Of a stretch of 64,000 nucleotides of DNA, positions 1 to 11,537 are shown in pieces. The DNA comes from Struthio camelus (lineage: Eukaryota > Chordata > Aves > Struthioniformes > Struthionidae): the NCBI RefSeq assembly GCF_040807025.1, contig NC_090951.1, positions 30,283,573 through 30,347,572 of the forward strand. The letters run 5' to 3'. The stretch's first letter is position 1; every line of letters starts with the position of its first letter. The notes beneath the pieces were generated by a model. The model was not told the DNA's origin, made no database searches, and was given only the letters and a program-made list of their open reading frames with translations. The position numbers and the translations under genes are program-made.

Positions 1-21
1 TAAATAAATAAATAAATAAAA
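1..21. repeat. (TAAA)n microsatellite, five copies
   Basis: Five uninterrupted TAAA units open the window. It lies just beyond the proposed end of ZNF319 and may continue to the left of the window. Confidence 0.9.
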
Positions 22-134
22 TCTCAAGCACAGCCAGACAGAGTCACAAAAACAGCCAGGGCAGGCAATACCCTGCATGCTGCCTCCGCTCTAGAAATCT
101 TACACACCCACAGGAAGATATAAATAACTATAAA

Positions 135-140
135 TTTATT
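135..140 (-). terminator. ZNF319: Distal poly(A) signal of ZNF319
   Basis: The plus strand reads tttatt, so the minus strand carries AATAAA. About 15-25 bases further along the minus strand comes a GU-rich stretch (TGTGGGTGTGT), the expected downstream element, which puts cleavage near position 118-125. It is the last good signal in the direction of ZNF319 transcription, so I take it as the distal 3' end. Confidence 0.5.
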
Positions 141-3100
141 AGTAAAGCAAAACCATTTGACATTCACACAGAAGAGCGGGATGTGTTAATACAATATATA
201 TATACACACATACATGGAATATCGTCTTAGAAACACACGGAGAGCAGTGTTAAAGGCACTGCAAGCCACACAAACCTCATCATCCTTGGCTACAACTTCC
301 CATAGCCCTGGGATCTTGGCCAGAGCCACCACCACAAGTTATGAGGAGCCCTTGAGAACCTCACTGGGGCTTTAGTAAGGTCTCCATCTCAACAAGACTC
401 CCCAGCAATGAAGAACTGTTCCTGAAATCACAGATCCACCACTCAGCGCCACTGAGAGACAAGCCCACAGCACCTCAGGGTACACCTCCAACCTGAGGTC
501 CTGCTCTCTCATCGAGTGCCCCAGGGACGCTGTGAGAGCGGCTTCTTCACGTCCAGAAAGCACTCAGAGACGGCTGCCGAAGAAATGCTGCAGAAGGAGC
601 ACAGTGCCTCACAGCTCGGAAGAGAAACTGTGCTTGCCAAAGCCCCGAGGTAGAGCCGTAGTCCCCCAAATCTTGCTTGCCTGTCATTATTGCATCTCAG
701 CATTATGTATGTGTGTGCAGGAACCTTCCTGCAGGGTAACTCACCACCCAACAGAGAGTCAAACTCTGAAGAACAATGACTTACAGGTTTTTTGCTTCGC
801 TAGTTAACACCTGGGCTCTAGTTGCAGCCCGGACTTAATGGTAAATACTCAAAGAAAGTGCTCTCCTCCCTCCTAACAGTGCAAGGCCAGACTTGAGTAC
901 CAGGAGACAGTCCCAAACCATTGTCAGAGGATGCTTTCCCCCTCACCCTCCACTCCAACACATGCCCCAAGATGAGAGCGTGTGCATCTTTCCACCCTGA
1001 TTGCAGGGTTGCATTTGCTCTCCAGAGTGCTCCTGGGGCATTGTGGGCATACCTGCAATCCCAGGGGTTTTCACACCACGGGGAAACCAGTTTCACACCG
1101 GGTTTCACCAGTTTAGCCATCGGCATGATCTGCCGAGCAGCTCAGCAGACATTCCCAGGGGGACCAAACAGTCAAACTGCAGCCCAGGCAGCTCCGTGAC
1201 TTCTCCCCAGGGACACGTGACAGCCCTATACTGACTTAATCCCCAGTCTTGGGGACGTTGCAATGGACATGGCAACTCTAGCCCTGGTGCCTGTTTCATA
1301 CAGCTCTGCTCTGGCTCCTACCCCAAGGCAATGGGATACTTGCTCAGGCTAACTTGCCAGGACTAGCTGTACTACAGACACAACCCAATAAAGCTAAGGC
1401 TGCCAGGCCACAGGGGCATTCCTAGCATCGCACAAGCCCAACGAGATGGGGGGCCTCATGGGGGGATGAGCCCAAAACATCCACTGGATTCCAGTGAGAT
1501 TCACAGTCCCAAACCCCCAACTTCATTATCAGCGGTTCCCGTATCACCTGGAACCAGCCTCAGCCTGAGAGAGGAATTTGAGGGGAAGGAGAGGGAGAAG
1601 AGATCTCGCAGAGAGAATCAATCAAAATGGAAAAGGGATGAAAACAAAGCACTGCTTACAAAGAAGAATCCAACAAAGGGCAAAGACGCCTAGAAGGTCT
1701 TATAAAACTATAATCAAAATAACTGTGGAGGAGAAGGAGTTGAGACACAGATAAAGGCATCCTGTACGTAGGGTAAGGGGAAGAGAAGGTTGGTGAAAAT
1801 CCCCAGGTAAAAGAGACTACCTTCTTCCTGGGAACAAGCAGAGAGCAGTCAGAGAGAAGGATGTGTCTCCTGGACAGCCTCCAAACAGCCTTTGGCCAAC
1901 CTAACCCACTCCCCTCTTGCTTTCTTAAAGGTGCCTTATGTTTGAACTGCCTGCTTCCCACATGGGAAAGCCCAAAGAAGAGAAGAGCCCATCAGAAAGG
2001 ACTATTCCCTACTCCAGCCCTAGGGAGCATCCCCAAACAGCTTGGCAACCAGGTCTTGAAGACACCCAAGGGGCACAGAGTCCTTCAGAGCTTGCTAAGG
2101 GCTGATACAATACCAGCTCCAACATAGTGACTCCGTTAAGTACTACAGGTCGATGAGTAACACGTGAGGCCAAGTAGAGGCAGCGTAAAGAAGCCTGCAA
2201 GTCTCTTGAAATAAACATTAGAAGGGAAGTGCAACACAGGTAAAAAGTAGAAACACGTTTTACTCCAAAGAGGCTTTGGCCACAACTGCTCTTTGGTTTG
2301 AAAAGAAATACGAACAGTTAACAGGGAGCCCTTTGCAGCGTGACACCCAGGGGACATCTGTCACCCCAAGCCTCCCCATCCAGAGCTGCTCTCCTGACAC
2401 TCGCATGCCTCGTGCTATTTTCATCACTTCTCACCCCACAGTAAAAAACAAACGTGTTCCAAAGGCACAGCAACGGAGACCAACCTGCTCCCCCAGCCCA
2501 ACCATATGACAGGGGGCTGCTTGCAACTAAACAATCTCCTTATAAAAATATAATCAAGGCTATCAGCAGCCATTCAATAATGCCTGCTCTGCACAGGCCT
2601 GGTTCACAACCCGCCAGCAAAAGACGCAGGAACATTCACCTGCTAACACTGAGATCTAATGGCCAAAACCACCCCTGTTCCACCACAGAGACTTTCACTG
2701 GATTCAGGCTGTTGTAGGGCAGCAAAAAAGACGAGGAGACCAAGTCACCGTGGGCCCGCAGCCAGTCCTACTCAAAGTTGATTTCACATGGCATGAAGAT
2801 ATTTTCAAATCTCAAGGCTTAAAAATAAATGAAGGAGATATATAGGAAGCACCTAGATAAAGGTGACCAGGTTTTCCGATGAGATAGCAGGAGAGGGCCA
2901 GCCACACCAAGCCTAACATGGTCTGTGAGTGCTCAGTGCCTCTACACCACCTGGTTTTTACCTAGGCGCCTACTCACAGGCACTGGGTTTGAAGACGTGG
3001 ATCTGTAGACTTGTCCCCTTGGAGCTCTCTACAGCATCTCCTCTTGCTGGAGTGCAGCCCCTCACATGCACAGACCTGATCACATTCTCCGCTTGGCGTA

Positions 3101-4609
3101 CTGCACGGTTTCTGCGTGCTGAACAGAAAGCCAGGGCTCCTTTTCTTCCCTCTAAGGCCTTTCCACGCTGCTCTGCAGCAGCTGAGCACAAAGGAAATGT
3201 TCCCGGACGATCACCTGTTCCCAGCAAGTGCTGATTCAAAGGGGACAGGGCTGGGCAGCGCTGTAGCCGAAGCAAAGCACGTCCCAGAGCTGCGTCTGGG
3301 ACCCACCACTATCCTCAGATCGCAGGACAGAGGCCAGAGCAGCCCCGTTTCCTCCTCTGCGCTGAACACTAGGATGCAGAAATCGGAAGGTAAGAATCCT
3401 TCTTTGCAATGACTTGGCCAAGCCATCGAGGCAGAGAGAAAATGCAGAATCGCTCAGGTCTCCGGGGACAGGAGAGAGTAGAGTACAGCCATTTGGTGTC
3501 CGCATTATCGATTTTCCCAAATCTCTCCTCTAGCCAGCAGCTGACTCAGAAAGCACGGCCACAAAGCCACTCTGGCCAGCAGGCTCCGTTTCACATTCTC
3601 CTACTACAAAGGTGAGCCTCCCCTCTGCCTCCTGTATGGAACCATACAGCCAGCCAGAAAGAGCTGCCAGCACGGTGCTCAAGCAGTCAGGTTACCCGCT
3701 GAACACCTTGCTCCACAGGACCCATCTCCAGCCAAGCACAACAGTTGTGCCAGGCTGCTTTGGGCAAGAGCAGTGAGTTAACCACAGCTTGAGGAAGCGC
3801 TGACGCCAGACGGGAACAGAACAAGGGTTCACGTGGGTGCTGCATTTCTAAACTGACTGTGAAACCATGGAGATGACAGATCGTGTGCTCACAGCTAATG
3901 AGTGGACACCTAAGCAAACAAATCCAGCTGGGAAGGCAGGAGGAAGGGCCCGTTTCTCAAGGAAGGTAGTACTGCTCCTGGCAAGATAAGGGACGGCCTA
4001 TCTCCCCACTTGAGAAGGGCTAGATCACTGGAAGTACATAGGTATATCTGCCTCCACAGCCGCTCTCTTTATCTCAAGGGTGTGGTATTTACTACACAAT
4101 AGCCTGTTGTTTGCCATTTGACCACTTTCAGGAGTCTAAAGCATAACACTCAGTCGATACACCCACACCTACCAGGCACTGCTTCCACCACCAGCATGAG
4201 TCCAGAGAATACTCAGAGAGAGATCTTCACCGTCACTTAATTTGAAAGAGGCATTTGCTAACTCATGAGCCAATTCAGAAGTGCTAGTTATTCCCAGCAA
4301 GTGTCCAAGGACCAAGCACAGACCAGAAGACTGAAGGGCTTTAGAGACAAAGAGAGGCCAGCTGCACAATAAGGTGACTGCACTTTGAAAATACGGGCTT
4401 TAGTTCCCCAGCTCTGAACCTAACCTTCAACCAGGGAGGCCTCCAGCACCATCAAGCCCAGCCCTTCTGTCAATACAAGGTTAGCTTTCCTTGTTTTCGA
4501 TTCATTTTTACTCCTATAGTTAAGCATACACTGAACTCACTATATATTAAACATCAAAAAACAGCTACCTAGAACTGGAGAGGTCTTTAAAAATCCAGGT
4601 TGTCACATC

Positions 4610-4637
4610 TTTTTTTTTTTTTTTTTTAAAAAAAAAA
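4610..4637. repeat. T18A10 self-complementary homopolymer tract
   Basis: Eighteen T are followed directly by ten A. Inside the ZNF319 3' UTR this would read U10A18 in the RNA and could fold on itself. Length is probably unstable. Confidence 0.85.
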
Positions 4638-6623
4638 GATCCAGTATGACATCAAGTTAAACTATACAGGATTTTTAAAAATGAATATTAACAAACTGCT
4701 TTAGAAAAAGCAAAAAATGTGGAAAAAGAAACACAGACAGAAAACTTGGTAGGAAGCTTTACATCTCTGAGGCTACGTGAAGTAAGATGAGCATTGGTCC
4801 CTCCTCCTTGGGCAGCAAAGAGCAAGGTTTATTTTAAACTCCTTAAAGCTGCACATGAAGAAGACTCAGCCCTGAGGTCAGACCTGTCACTGAACTGTCC
4901 CAGCCCCCTGTGAAAATGCCCTCTGTTCCTCCTGACAGTGCTGGAAATGGAGACAAAAAGCCTTTCTCAATCTTTCAGATTAGTGCCCGCTACAAGCAAA
5001 GCAGGCACAGCCCAAATTTCTGCAAGGTTAATCTCTCTATATTTGCTGGGGACAACATTTATTAAACTTGTCCTCATCACCTGGGCAGCACATGGGCAAT
5101 TTATTGGCTACTGCTCAGAAAACAGTGAGCCGGAACAGTCCTAACTCAAATAAGGGCTAGCCAAGATGGAGAAGGGAAGGCTGGTGGGCAACCTAGTAAG
5201 CGCTCCTTCAACCTTAAAGGCATCTAACATTGGTCATGAGATTGGTCATGAGAAGTGAGCAAAATCTTGAAGAGGAAAACACCTGAGGCTGCATCAATCT
5301 TGCTAAGGGGAAATTTATTTTTAAGTGATGTTTACAGGAACTGTGCAAAACCTGAAAAATATAAAGGAGATAAAGAAAGAATAGAGGGGTAAAAAGGGAC
5401 TCCCATAAGAGGGGGAAAAATACGCTCCTCCTTTACCTCCTGCTAACCTTCCACTTCCCATGGAGCTGACCCCACAGGCCAGGAAGGATTCTTCCCTGAT
5501 CACTCTGGACAGAACTATTTTGCTCCCAACAAGTCAGACATCAAGCCCCAGGCGCACAGCGTGGGTTACAGCTGAAGATGGCCAAGCTCATTTCTGAAGT
5601 CGTAGGTTATTAGTAGTGTTTGCCTCACCTGTTAGTGTTCAGCTGCTAGCATGTCCCTTTGCTTGACCTCTCCTCCCGCCTTGGAGGTATGCTAATGGCC
5701 TAAGCAGTACAAGGAAGGAAGGGGCTTGGAGGCAAGTCTTCAGAGGAGAGCTAGGTCCCTCAAGAAGCAGACTGTAAACCCCAGGCTCTTCGCCAGAAGT
5801 ACGGCGCAGAGACTCTCCTTGCCATGCTCTCAGGTAGCGCACAGTGCTTGCTGCTCTTCCCCTTGCTGCTGGGCAGGGATGGAGGACGGGCAGGCTTGCT
5901 CGAAACCCTCACAGAGCGTTACAGCCAACGACTGCAAAAGCAGCAATGCCAAAGTGCGTTTTGGAGCTGTGCAGCCCCATGGCTTTTCCCTTCCTATACT
6001 CTAGAAAGAGAGAGAGCAGGGGAGGTCCGGGCAGTCAATCAATGCTACGGATCTGAAATAGTCCTCTTGAGTCACCCAATCGAACTTGGACTAACAAAGC
6101 CGGGAGATCCCAGCAGCACAAATCTTCTGTCTGTCACCGAGCAGCACACCCAGGGAGAAGGAAGGGCAGGCTCTGCCTTGTTCCCAAGCACTCTCCAAGA
6201 GGAGAATTATCCAGCTCTCTCCACTGACCTTACTGGACAGGACAGGGGAAAGAGGCCACGCATGAAGGGCTGCTGTCCACAGAGGGCAGGTGAGCAGAGA
6301 CCTGCCAGCTCCCAGCTCTGGAACTGCAGACACAGTTTGAACTACAGTCCAGGGGACACCAGGCAACTACAGGCATCATTTCCTCTCCCCACCTCCCTCC
6401 TTTCCTCTCCACCCCCTTCAAGCTTTTCGCATCATCCCATCACCCCTGGAATATAGGTGACACACCAACCACAGAGGCCAGAGGAAAGTCTACCTGACTG
6501 CCCGTTCTACCTCCCCTTTCCCCCACAACTTCCTGGAGGCCATCTAAAACCGAGGAGAGGGAAGGGGAGGCCAAGGCTCAGGGGCGTCACATGCAAGCTG
6601 AAAGCCGCTGAGGGGCTGGAGGC

Positions 6624-8285
6624 TCACGGCAAGCAGGCAGCCACCTGGTAGGCGCCCTCGGCCGTGTGCTGGACGCTGTGCTCCTGCAGCAGGCCCAAGT
6701 CCAGAAACCGTTCGCCACACCACATGCACTTGTACTGCTGCTCCCGGGCGTGCACACTGTGGTGTTTGTTGAGGTGCTCGCGCTGCTTGAAGGCCTTCTC
6801 GCACGAGGGGCACTTGTAGGGTTTCTCGCCCGTGTGCACGCGCCGGTGGCGCTGCAGGTCCGAGGCATACTTGAACCGCTTTTCACAGTCGGGGCACTTG
6901 AGGGGCTTCTCACGGGCCGGGTCACAGCGGTGCTGCACAAACTCGGAGGAGGAGAAGAAACGTCTCTCGCAAAGCGTGCACTTGAGCGGCTTCTCGGCAC
7001 AGTGGGCCAGCTGGTGCTTCTGCAGGGCCGAGGCCCGCTTGTAGGACTTGTTGCACACCGCACACTTGAAGGGCCGCTCTGCGTTCTGCACGCATTTGTG
7101 CCGCAGCAGCTCAGAGGACTGGTTGAAGCCCTTCTGGCACACGTTGCACTTGAAGAGGTTTTCTATGCCGTGCACATGCTGGTGGTACACCAAGTGTGAG
7201 GGCTGCACAAAGCCCTTCTCGCACAGGTTGCACTTGAAGGGCTCCTCAGCTTTGTGCGTGCGGCGATGGCGCATGAGCGCATACTGCTGCTTGAAGCTCA
7301 TCTGGCAGAGGTCACACTTGAAGGGCCGCTCCTCGCTGTGCGTGCGCTCGTGCTGCCGCAGGTCCGAGGGGCGCTTGAAGGCCTTCTGACACTCCCCACA
7401 GCGGAAGGGCCGTTCCCCGCTAGGCGTGCAGGGGTGCTGCAGCAGCTCCGATGACTCCTTGAAGTGCAGCTCGCAGACGTTGCACTTGAAGAGGTGCTCC
7501 CCCGAGTGCGCGTACATGTGGCGCACCAGGTGCGAGCGGTGCTTGAAGGTCTTCTCGCACACCGTGCACTTGTAGGGCCGCTCCGAGCTGTGCGTCCGCT
7601 TGTGGTGCACCAGGTGGGATGACTGGCTGAAGCTCTTGTCGCACAGCGTGCACTTGTACGGCTTCTCTCCCGTGTGGATGCGCTCATGGCGGGAGAGCTC
7701 CGAGAGGTGCTTGAAGGTCTTCTGACAGATGGAGCAGCTGTAGGGCTTCTCTGAGGGGTCAAGAGGCTGAGAGTGCTCTGCCTCGGGAGGCTTGTAGGTC
7801 TTCTCGCAGATAGAGCACTTCATGGCATTGCCATTGTGGACGTTGTGGTGCTGCGCCAGCGAAGTGAGGAGAGAAAAGCCCATCTTGCACACGCCACACA
7901 CAAAGGGCTTCTGCTCCACCTGGATGCACTGGTGTTCAAGGAGATCAGTGGCCTGGTGGAAGATCTTCAGACACTGGGTGCACTGGAAAGAGCGGTCATG
8001 GCCTGGCAAGCACTGATGCTCATGGGGGTTGGACAAGTGAGTGAGGTCATGGCCACACACACCGCATTTGTGGGACGGCTCTCCAGCCTGGATTGGAGCG
8101 TGCTGGTGGTGCTGCAGATTGGGGTCTGGCTGGAGCAGGATGCCGTAGACAGCACAGCCCAAGGGGTTCTCAGCAGTGCTCGGTGGGATGGAGTGCTCTG
8201 GAAGGGTGGCGGCTCCAGTATGGTGCTGCTGTGGCGGCGGCTGCTGCTGTGCTTGCTGCTGTTGCTGCTGCCAGCTTTCTGACAT
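6624..8285 (-). CDS. ZNF319: ZNF319, C2H2 zinc finger protein 319, single coding exon
   Basis: Complete 553-residue ORF; I recall the human protein as 582 residues, with much of the difference in the linker before the YSCSIC finger. The N-terminus (MSESW) leads into a Gln/Pro-rich stretch (about 6-20) and the conserved ENPLGCAVYGILLQPD block (39-54). From residue 73 to about 541 there are some seventeen finger units. About eleven are canonical C2H2, with TGEKP-like linkers. Units near 98-120 and three later ones end in H-x-C instead (EHQC, QHPC, RHKC, QHRC), and the first unit and the one near 157 (CSICEKTY) are degenerate. The C-terminus EGAYQVAACLP matches the human end. The whole CDS is in one exon; a likely acceptor lies one base before the ATG. 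Probably a nuclear nucleic-acid-binding protein; its target is not known to me. Identity is firm. Confidence 0.97.
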   Translation of the reverse strand: MSESWQQQQQQAQQQPPPQQHHTGAATLPEHSIPPSTAENPLGCAVYGILLQPDPNLQHHQHAPIQAGEPSHKCGVCGHDLTHLSNPHEHQCLPGHDRSFQCTQCLKIFHQATDLLEHQCIQVEQKPFVCGVCKMGFSLLTSLAQHHNVHNGNAMKCSICEKTYKPPEAEHSQPLDPSEKPYSCSICQKTFKHLSELSRHERIHTGEKPYKCTLCDKSFSQSSHLVHHKRTHSSERPYKCTVCEKTFKHRSHLVRHMYAHSGEHLFKCNVCELHFKESSELLQHPCTPSGERPFRCGECQKAFKRPSDLRQHERTHSEERPFKCDLCQMSFKQQYALMRHRRTHKAEEPFKCNLCEKGFVQPSHLVYHQHVHGIENLFKCNVCQKGFNQSSELLRHKCVQNAERPFKCAVCNKSYKRASALQKHQLAHCAEKPLKCTLCERRFFSSSEFVQHRCDPAREKPLKCPDCEKRFKYASDLQRHRRVHTGEKPYKCPSCEKAFKQREHLNKHHSVHAREQQYKCMWCGERFLDLGLLQEHSVQHTAEGAYQVAACLP

Positions 8286-10860
8286 GCTTGGGAAAAAAAA
8301 ACGAGGTTTTAGCAGTGACAGCTTCAGCTTCTCGGTTGAAAAGGTTCTAGTAAAAATAAAAACAAAAAATATCCAAGATCCTGATTCTCTGCAGCTGATC
8401 CTGAAATCGAGGAAAGGAAATCCAGCCTACAGCCAGGATCTTTGGAGGCAAGGAGGAGACAGAGATGCCACAGGTTCTTCCTTAGATCAGCAGAAGTTCT
8501 TTGTGGTCTGGGGGGTGTTGGGTTTGCCTTTTTCTTTTTCTTTTTTTTGATAAAAGAAAAGGTAGGCAGAAGCAAGTGTCCTGAAGACAAGAGGAGGCCC
8601 TTGTCCGTACTGGCTGTGTCAGGCTCACATCTGGGAAGGGCAAGGGATGCAGTCCAAGGAACAGCTCTCTCTGCAAGGAAGAAGACAGCTCAGGTCAATT
8701 CTCAGAGGAAAGCCAGGCAGTTCTCTAGAGCATCCCGTACCCTGTGGCTCACTCTGAAAACTCTCCTGCGCTCCTGCAAAGTCACCACAAAGCCAGCATG
8801 CGGGAGCTAACCGGAACTGAAGCACCCCATGCTGCTGTCAGAAAAACCTGGGAAAAGGTGTGCCCGGCAGCAGAAAGGGACAGAAGGCTCCCCAAGCTCC
8901 TGGTCAGGCCTGGAGTACAGATAACCAACCGTACATGGTTACCCTGTAGCTGCTGGCCACCAGTCCTTCAGCCCCGCTTGGGGCACAGGCTGAGAATTGT
9001 CAACAGATCCTCCCTGAGCGCTCAGAGAGGCACAGAGCAGACTTATTTAAGTAAGATCCACTTCTCGGTCAAGAAGCATTTCTATCAGAGCAGCCTGGAT
9101 CAGGCATAGTGGCGGGAGCGTACTAGTTACAAGACGCACTCAGCCTTTTAGATTCTTTCACATAAGCCTTTTCTGAAAAGCATGCAAGGTATGGTCTAAC
9201 CAAAAGGCTTCTCTCCAGAAGCTCCTGATCATCTGCCAGAGCAACTTTAACACGATAAACACATTTACTAGTCTGTCTGCAGCATGGGTTAAAGTATGCT
9301 AAATGCTGTCTACTCAAAAAACTACTAAGTGAAATTTTACAGAAATCAGGGTAAATTTCAACCTGATCTGACCACATCTCAAACACCCTGGTGAAGTCCC
9401 AAACCTTTTTCTGAAGCTCCAGGACCGGGCACATTAACAATTTACAGCATCAGAGAAGGAAGGGAGGTACTTAGGAGATTTCCCCCTCTCCCCATAGCAT
9501 TTGCAGACTAGGGAGAGCCAGAGAGCTCTGAGAAAGTTTTGCCCTTTGGGGCTGCTCTGGACATTATCCTATTTGCTGACTAAACGCAGCACCCGCAGGT
9601 ATCGTGCACAGCACTCTGAGTGAAGATAAAAGAAGCGTTAATGCAACTGTGTGGCTGAACACCACACTGTGCAACAAAAATACACTGAAGCCTAAGTACT
9701 TGCACAAGACATCCTCCTTGGACTTGCTAAGATGCATCACAGGGTTTCTGGTCATAAAAAAAAGTTTCAGTCCTTCTAGAGCATAAACGTAGACGTTCAG
9801 TAAAACCTGAGCTCAACTTAGAAAGGAGTTAAATCCACTGCTGAGCAGCAGATATGAACACCACCAGCACACCCCAAGAGAAAGGAAGGGTCCAGGCCTT
9901 GGCAACTAGTCTTCCTGGGCCACAGGCCCCCACCCACACTGATGAGCATACCTATTTCTGTGTAAAACAACATGCCCGAGTTCAGCCTCAGTCGTCATCT
10001 TGGTCAGGAAGGTGTTTATTTTATTTTGAACTAATCAATAACGAATGTTAGAAAAAACCCACTTCCAAACAGCCCCATCTACTCCAGCACACAGCCGAGA
10101 CCAGACTACACCTCACGGTTTGGGAAGCAGTAGAACATGCTTCTGCCTAGGCAGACACTGTATTACTTTGTCCTTCCGCACAATTTGGGGCAGTAAAACA
10201 CCCCGAGGCACCGTCACAGCCCTGCCAGGATACAGTTCCCCACCAGGATCTCTAATTTCGTCCCTACATAGCTCATCTCGACTGTTGACACGAAGCGAGC
10301 GTCTGCCATTATGATAGCTAGAACACGAGCTATCGATACGACCTACAACTTTGCGTCCTAGAGCGCAGGCCGGTCGCTAACTTCCCCCGCAGGCTGCGCT
10401 AGCCGCGACACTAGCAACGCAGCGGGAGCAGAAACCGCACCCCAGACCGTCTGGGCTGGCGGCCTAACGCGGCTGAGAAGCGTGCACAACCCCAGAACGG
10501 AAGGATAAGAAATACCAACCTGGCTTACCGAGCGCTCTACATAAATAATTGAGCTAGCGCCAACTCTGAGTCTAACTCATCCCTCCGTGGGAGGTACAAA
10601 GCGACAACCATTTAAGGAGAGAACGGCGGAGCGAAGAGGTACTTTCAAACGGGAGAGACGGGCCGCGAGGCAGCCCCCGGGCACGGGCCGCTCCGACCCC
10701 CGCGCGCGGCTCCCGCTCCGCCGCCCGGCGCCGCCAGGAGGAGCGGCCCTCGGCGGCGCGGCCGCCCGGCGGGCTCGGGGGCCGCCGCCGCCGCCGCGCC
10801 GCGCCGCAGCCCTCGCCAAGGCCCGTCCCGCCGGCGCCTCTGCCCATGGGCTGCTCCCCC

Positions 10861-10887
10861 GCCGCCGCCGCCGCCGCCGCCGCCGCG
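10861..10887. repeat. (GCC)8 trinucleotide repeat
   Basis: Eight pure GCC units followed by GCG, within the CpG island and the first intron of ZNF319. Confidence 0.9.
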
Positions 10888-10962
10888 ACCGGCCGCCCCG
10901 CCCCGCCTCGCCTCCACCTGCTCCCGGCCGCCCCCGCCTCGCCCCCGGCCCGCGCCGCCCCC

Positions 10963-10997
10963 GGCCCCAGCCCCGGCCCCGGCCCCGGCCCCGGCCC
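10963..10997 (-). repeat. GGGGCC hexanucleotide repeat, about five units
   Basis: The plus strand shows GGCCCC repeated about five times with one AGCCCC variant. On the minus strand, the direction of ZNF319 transcription, it reads GGGGCC, about 110 bases past the first-exon donor. It is likely to form G-quadruplexes. Confidence 0.85.
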
Positions 10998-11069
10998 GCC
11001 GCTGCGGAGCCGGCGCGGGGCCCGGCCCGGCCGCGGCCGCCGCGGGAGGCCACACAAAGGGCGGCGGCG

Positions 11070-11096
11070 GCGGGCCGGGCCGGGCCGGGCCGGGCC
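11070..11096. repeat. (CGGGC)n pentanucleotide repeat
   Basis: Five tandem CGGGC units sit immediately inside the proposed ZNF319 first-intron donor; part of the GC-rich promoter core. Confidence 0.8.
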
Positions 11097-11104
11097 CCGC
11101 TCAC

Positions 11105-11300
11105 CTGCGGCGGGAGGCCCCTGTCAGCCGCTCGCCGCGGGCGGGGGCCGCGGCCTGCGCGCTCCGCCCGATCCCCGCGCTGGCGTAGCGGCGGCGCCCG
11201 GCGCGGCGCGGCGCGGCGGGGCGGGACGGGGGCCCGCGGCCGGTCCCGGCGGCGCGGGGCGGGGCGGGGCGGGGCAGGCCCGCTGGCGGCGGCGGCGGCG
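11105..11300 (-). other. ZNF319: ZNF319 non-coding first exon (5' end uncertain)
   Basis: The minus strand has a strong donor (CAG/GTGAGC) with the last exon base at 11105. The exon must extend toward higher coordinates into the CpG island; its 5' end cannot be read from sequence, so 11300 is only a rough limit. It would be wholly 5' UTR, because the ZNF319 start codon lies in exon 2. Confidence 0.45.
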
Positions 11301-11491
11301 GCGGGCGGGCTGGGCGGCGGCTCGCAGCCTCGGGATGCAGGGAGCACCCGGGCGGCCGCGGCGGCGGAGGAGGCGGGGCCGCCGGCCGGGGCGGGCCCGC
11401 GCTGCGCTGCCCCCTGCCGGGCCGCGCCGCCAACAGCGCCGCCGCCGCCGGCCGCCCCCGCGCAGAGCGGGGCGGGCGCCCCCACCCCGGA

Positions 11492-11492
<1 letters not shown>

Positions 11493-11536
<44 letters not shown>
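11493..11536. repeat. (CGG)14 trinucleotide repeat upstream of USB1
   Basis: Fourteen uninterrupted CGG units read on the plus strand, ending about 190 bases before the USB1 ATG, in the promoter or 5' UTR. Length variation between individuals is likely. Confidence 0.9.

Positions 11537-11537
<1 letters not shown>

Larger units (their letters stand above)
120..6623 (-). other. ZNF319: ZNF319 3' UTR (long), no other gene seen
   Basis: This stretch follows the ZNF319 stop codon and holds no recognisable coding exon on either strand. If the distal signal at 140 is used, the 3' UTR is about 6.5 kb. Four minus-strand AATAAA hexamers lie nearer the stop codon (5319-5314, 5105-5100, 5063-5058 and 4833-4828), so shorter mRNAs are likely too. 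It includes a T18A10 tract at 4610-4637 and a small tandem duplication near 5228-5251. The plus-strand ORFs here (for example 5824-6456) have no recognisable protein content. Extent is inferred from signals only. Confidence 0.5.
8287..11104 (-). other. ZNF319: ZNF319 first intron
   Basis: On the minus strand the region just before the ATG reads T9CCCAAG then C-ATG, a good polypyrimidine tract with an AAG acceptor, so coding exon 2 would start at 8286. The matching donor is CCGCAG/GTGAGC, with the exon ending at 11105. The intron holds no recognisable coding sequence. Its first 250 bases (10.86-11.1 kb) lie in the CpG island and contain GGGGCC and GCC repeats. Boundaries are inferred from splice consensus and from the two-exon structure I recall for human ZNF319. 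Confidence 0.5.

Noticed and set aside
1387-1392. Plus-strand AATAAA as the end of a plus-strand gene from the left
   Set aside because: No plus-strand coding exon precedes it in the window, and the region fits the ZNF319 3' UTR on the other strand.
5824-6456. 210-codon plus-strand ORF
   Set aside because: Antisense to the ZNF319 3' UTR, no recognisable content and no splice or poly(A) context.
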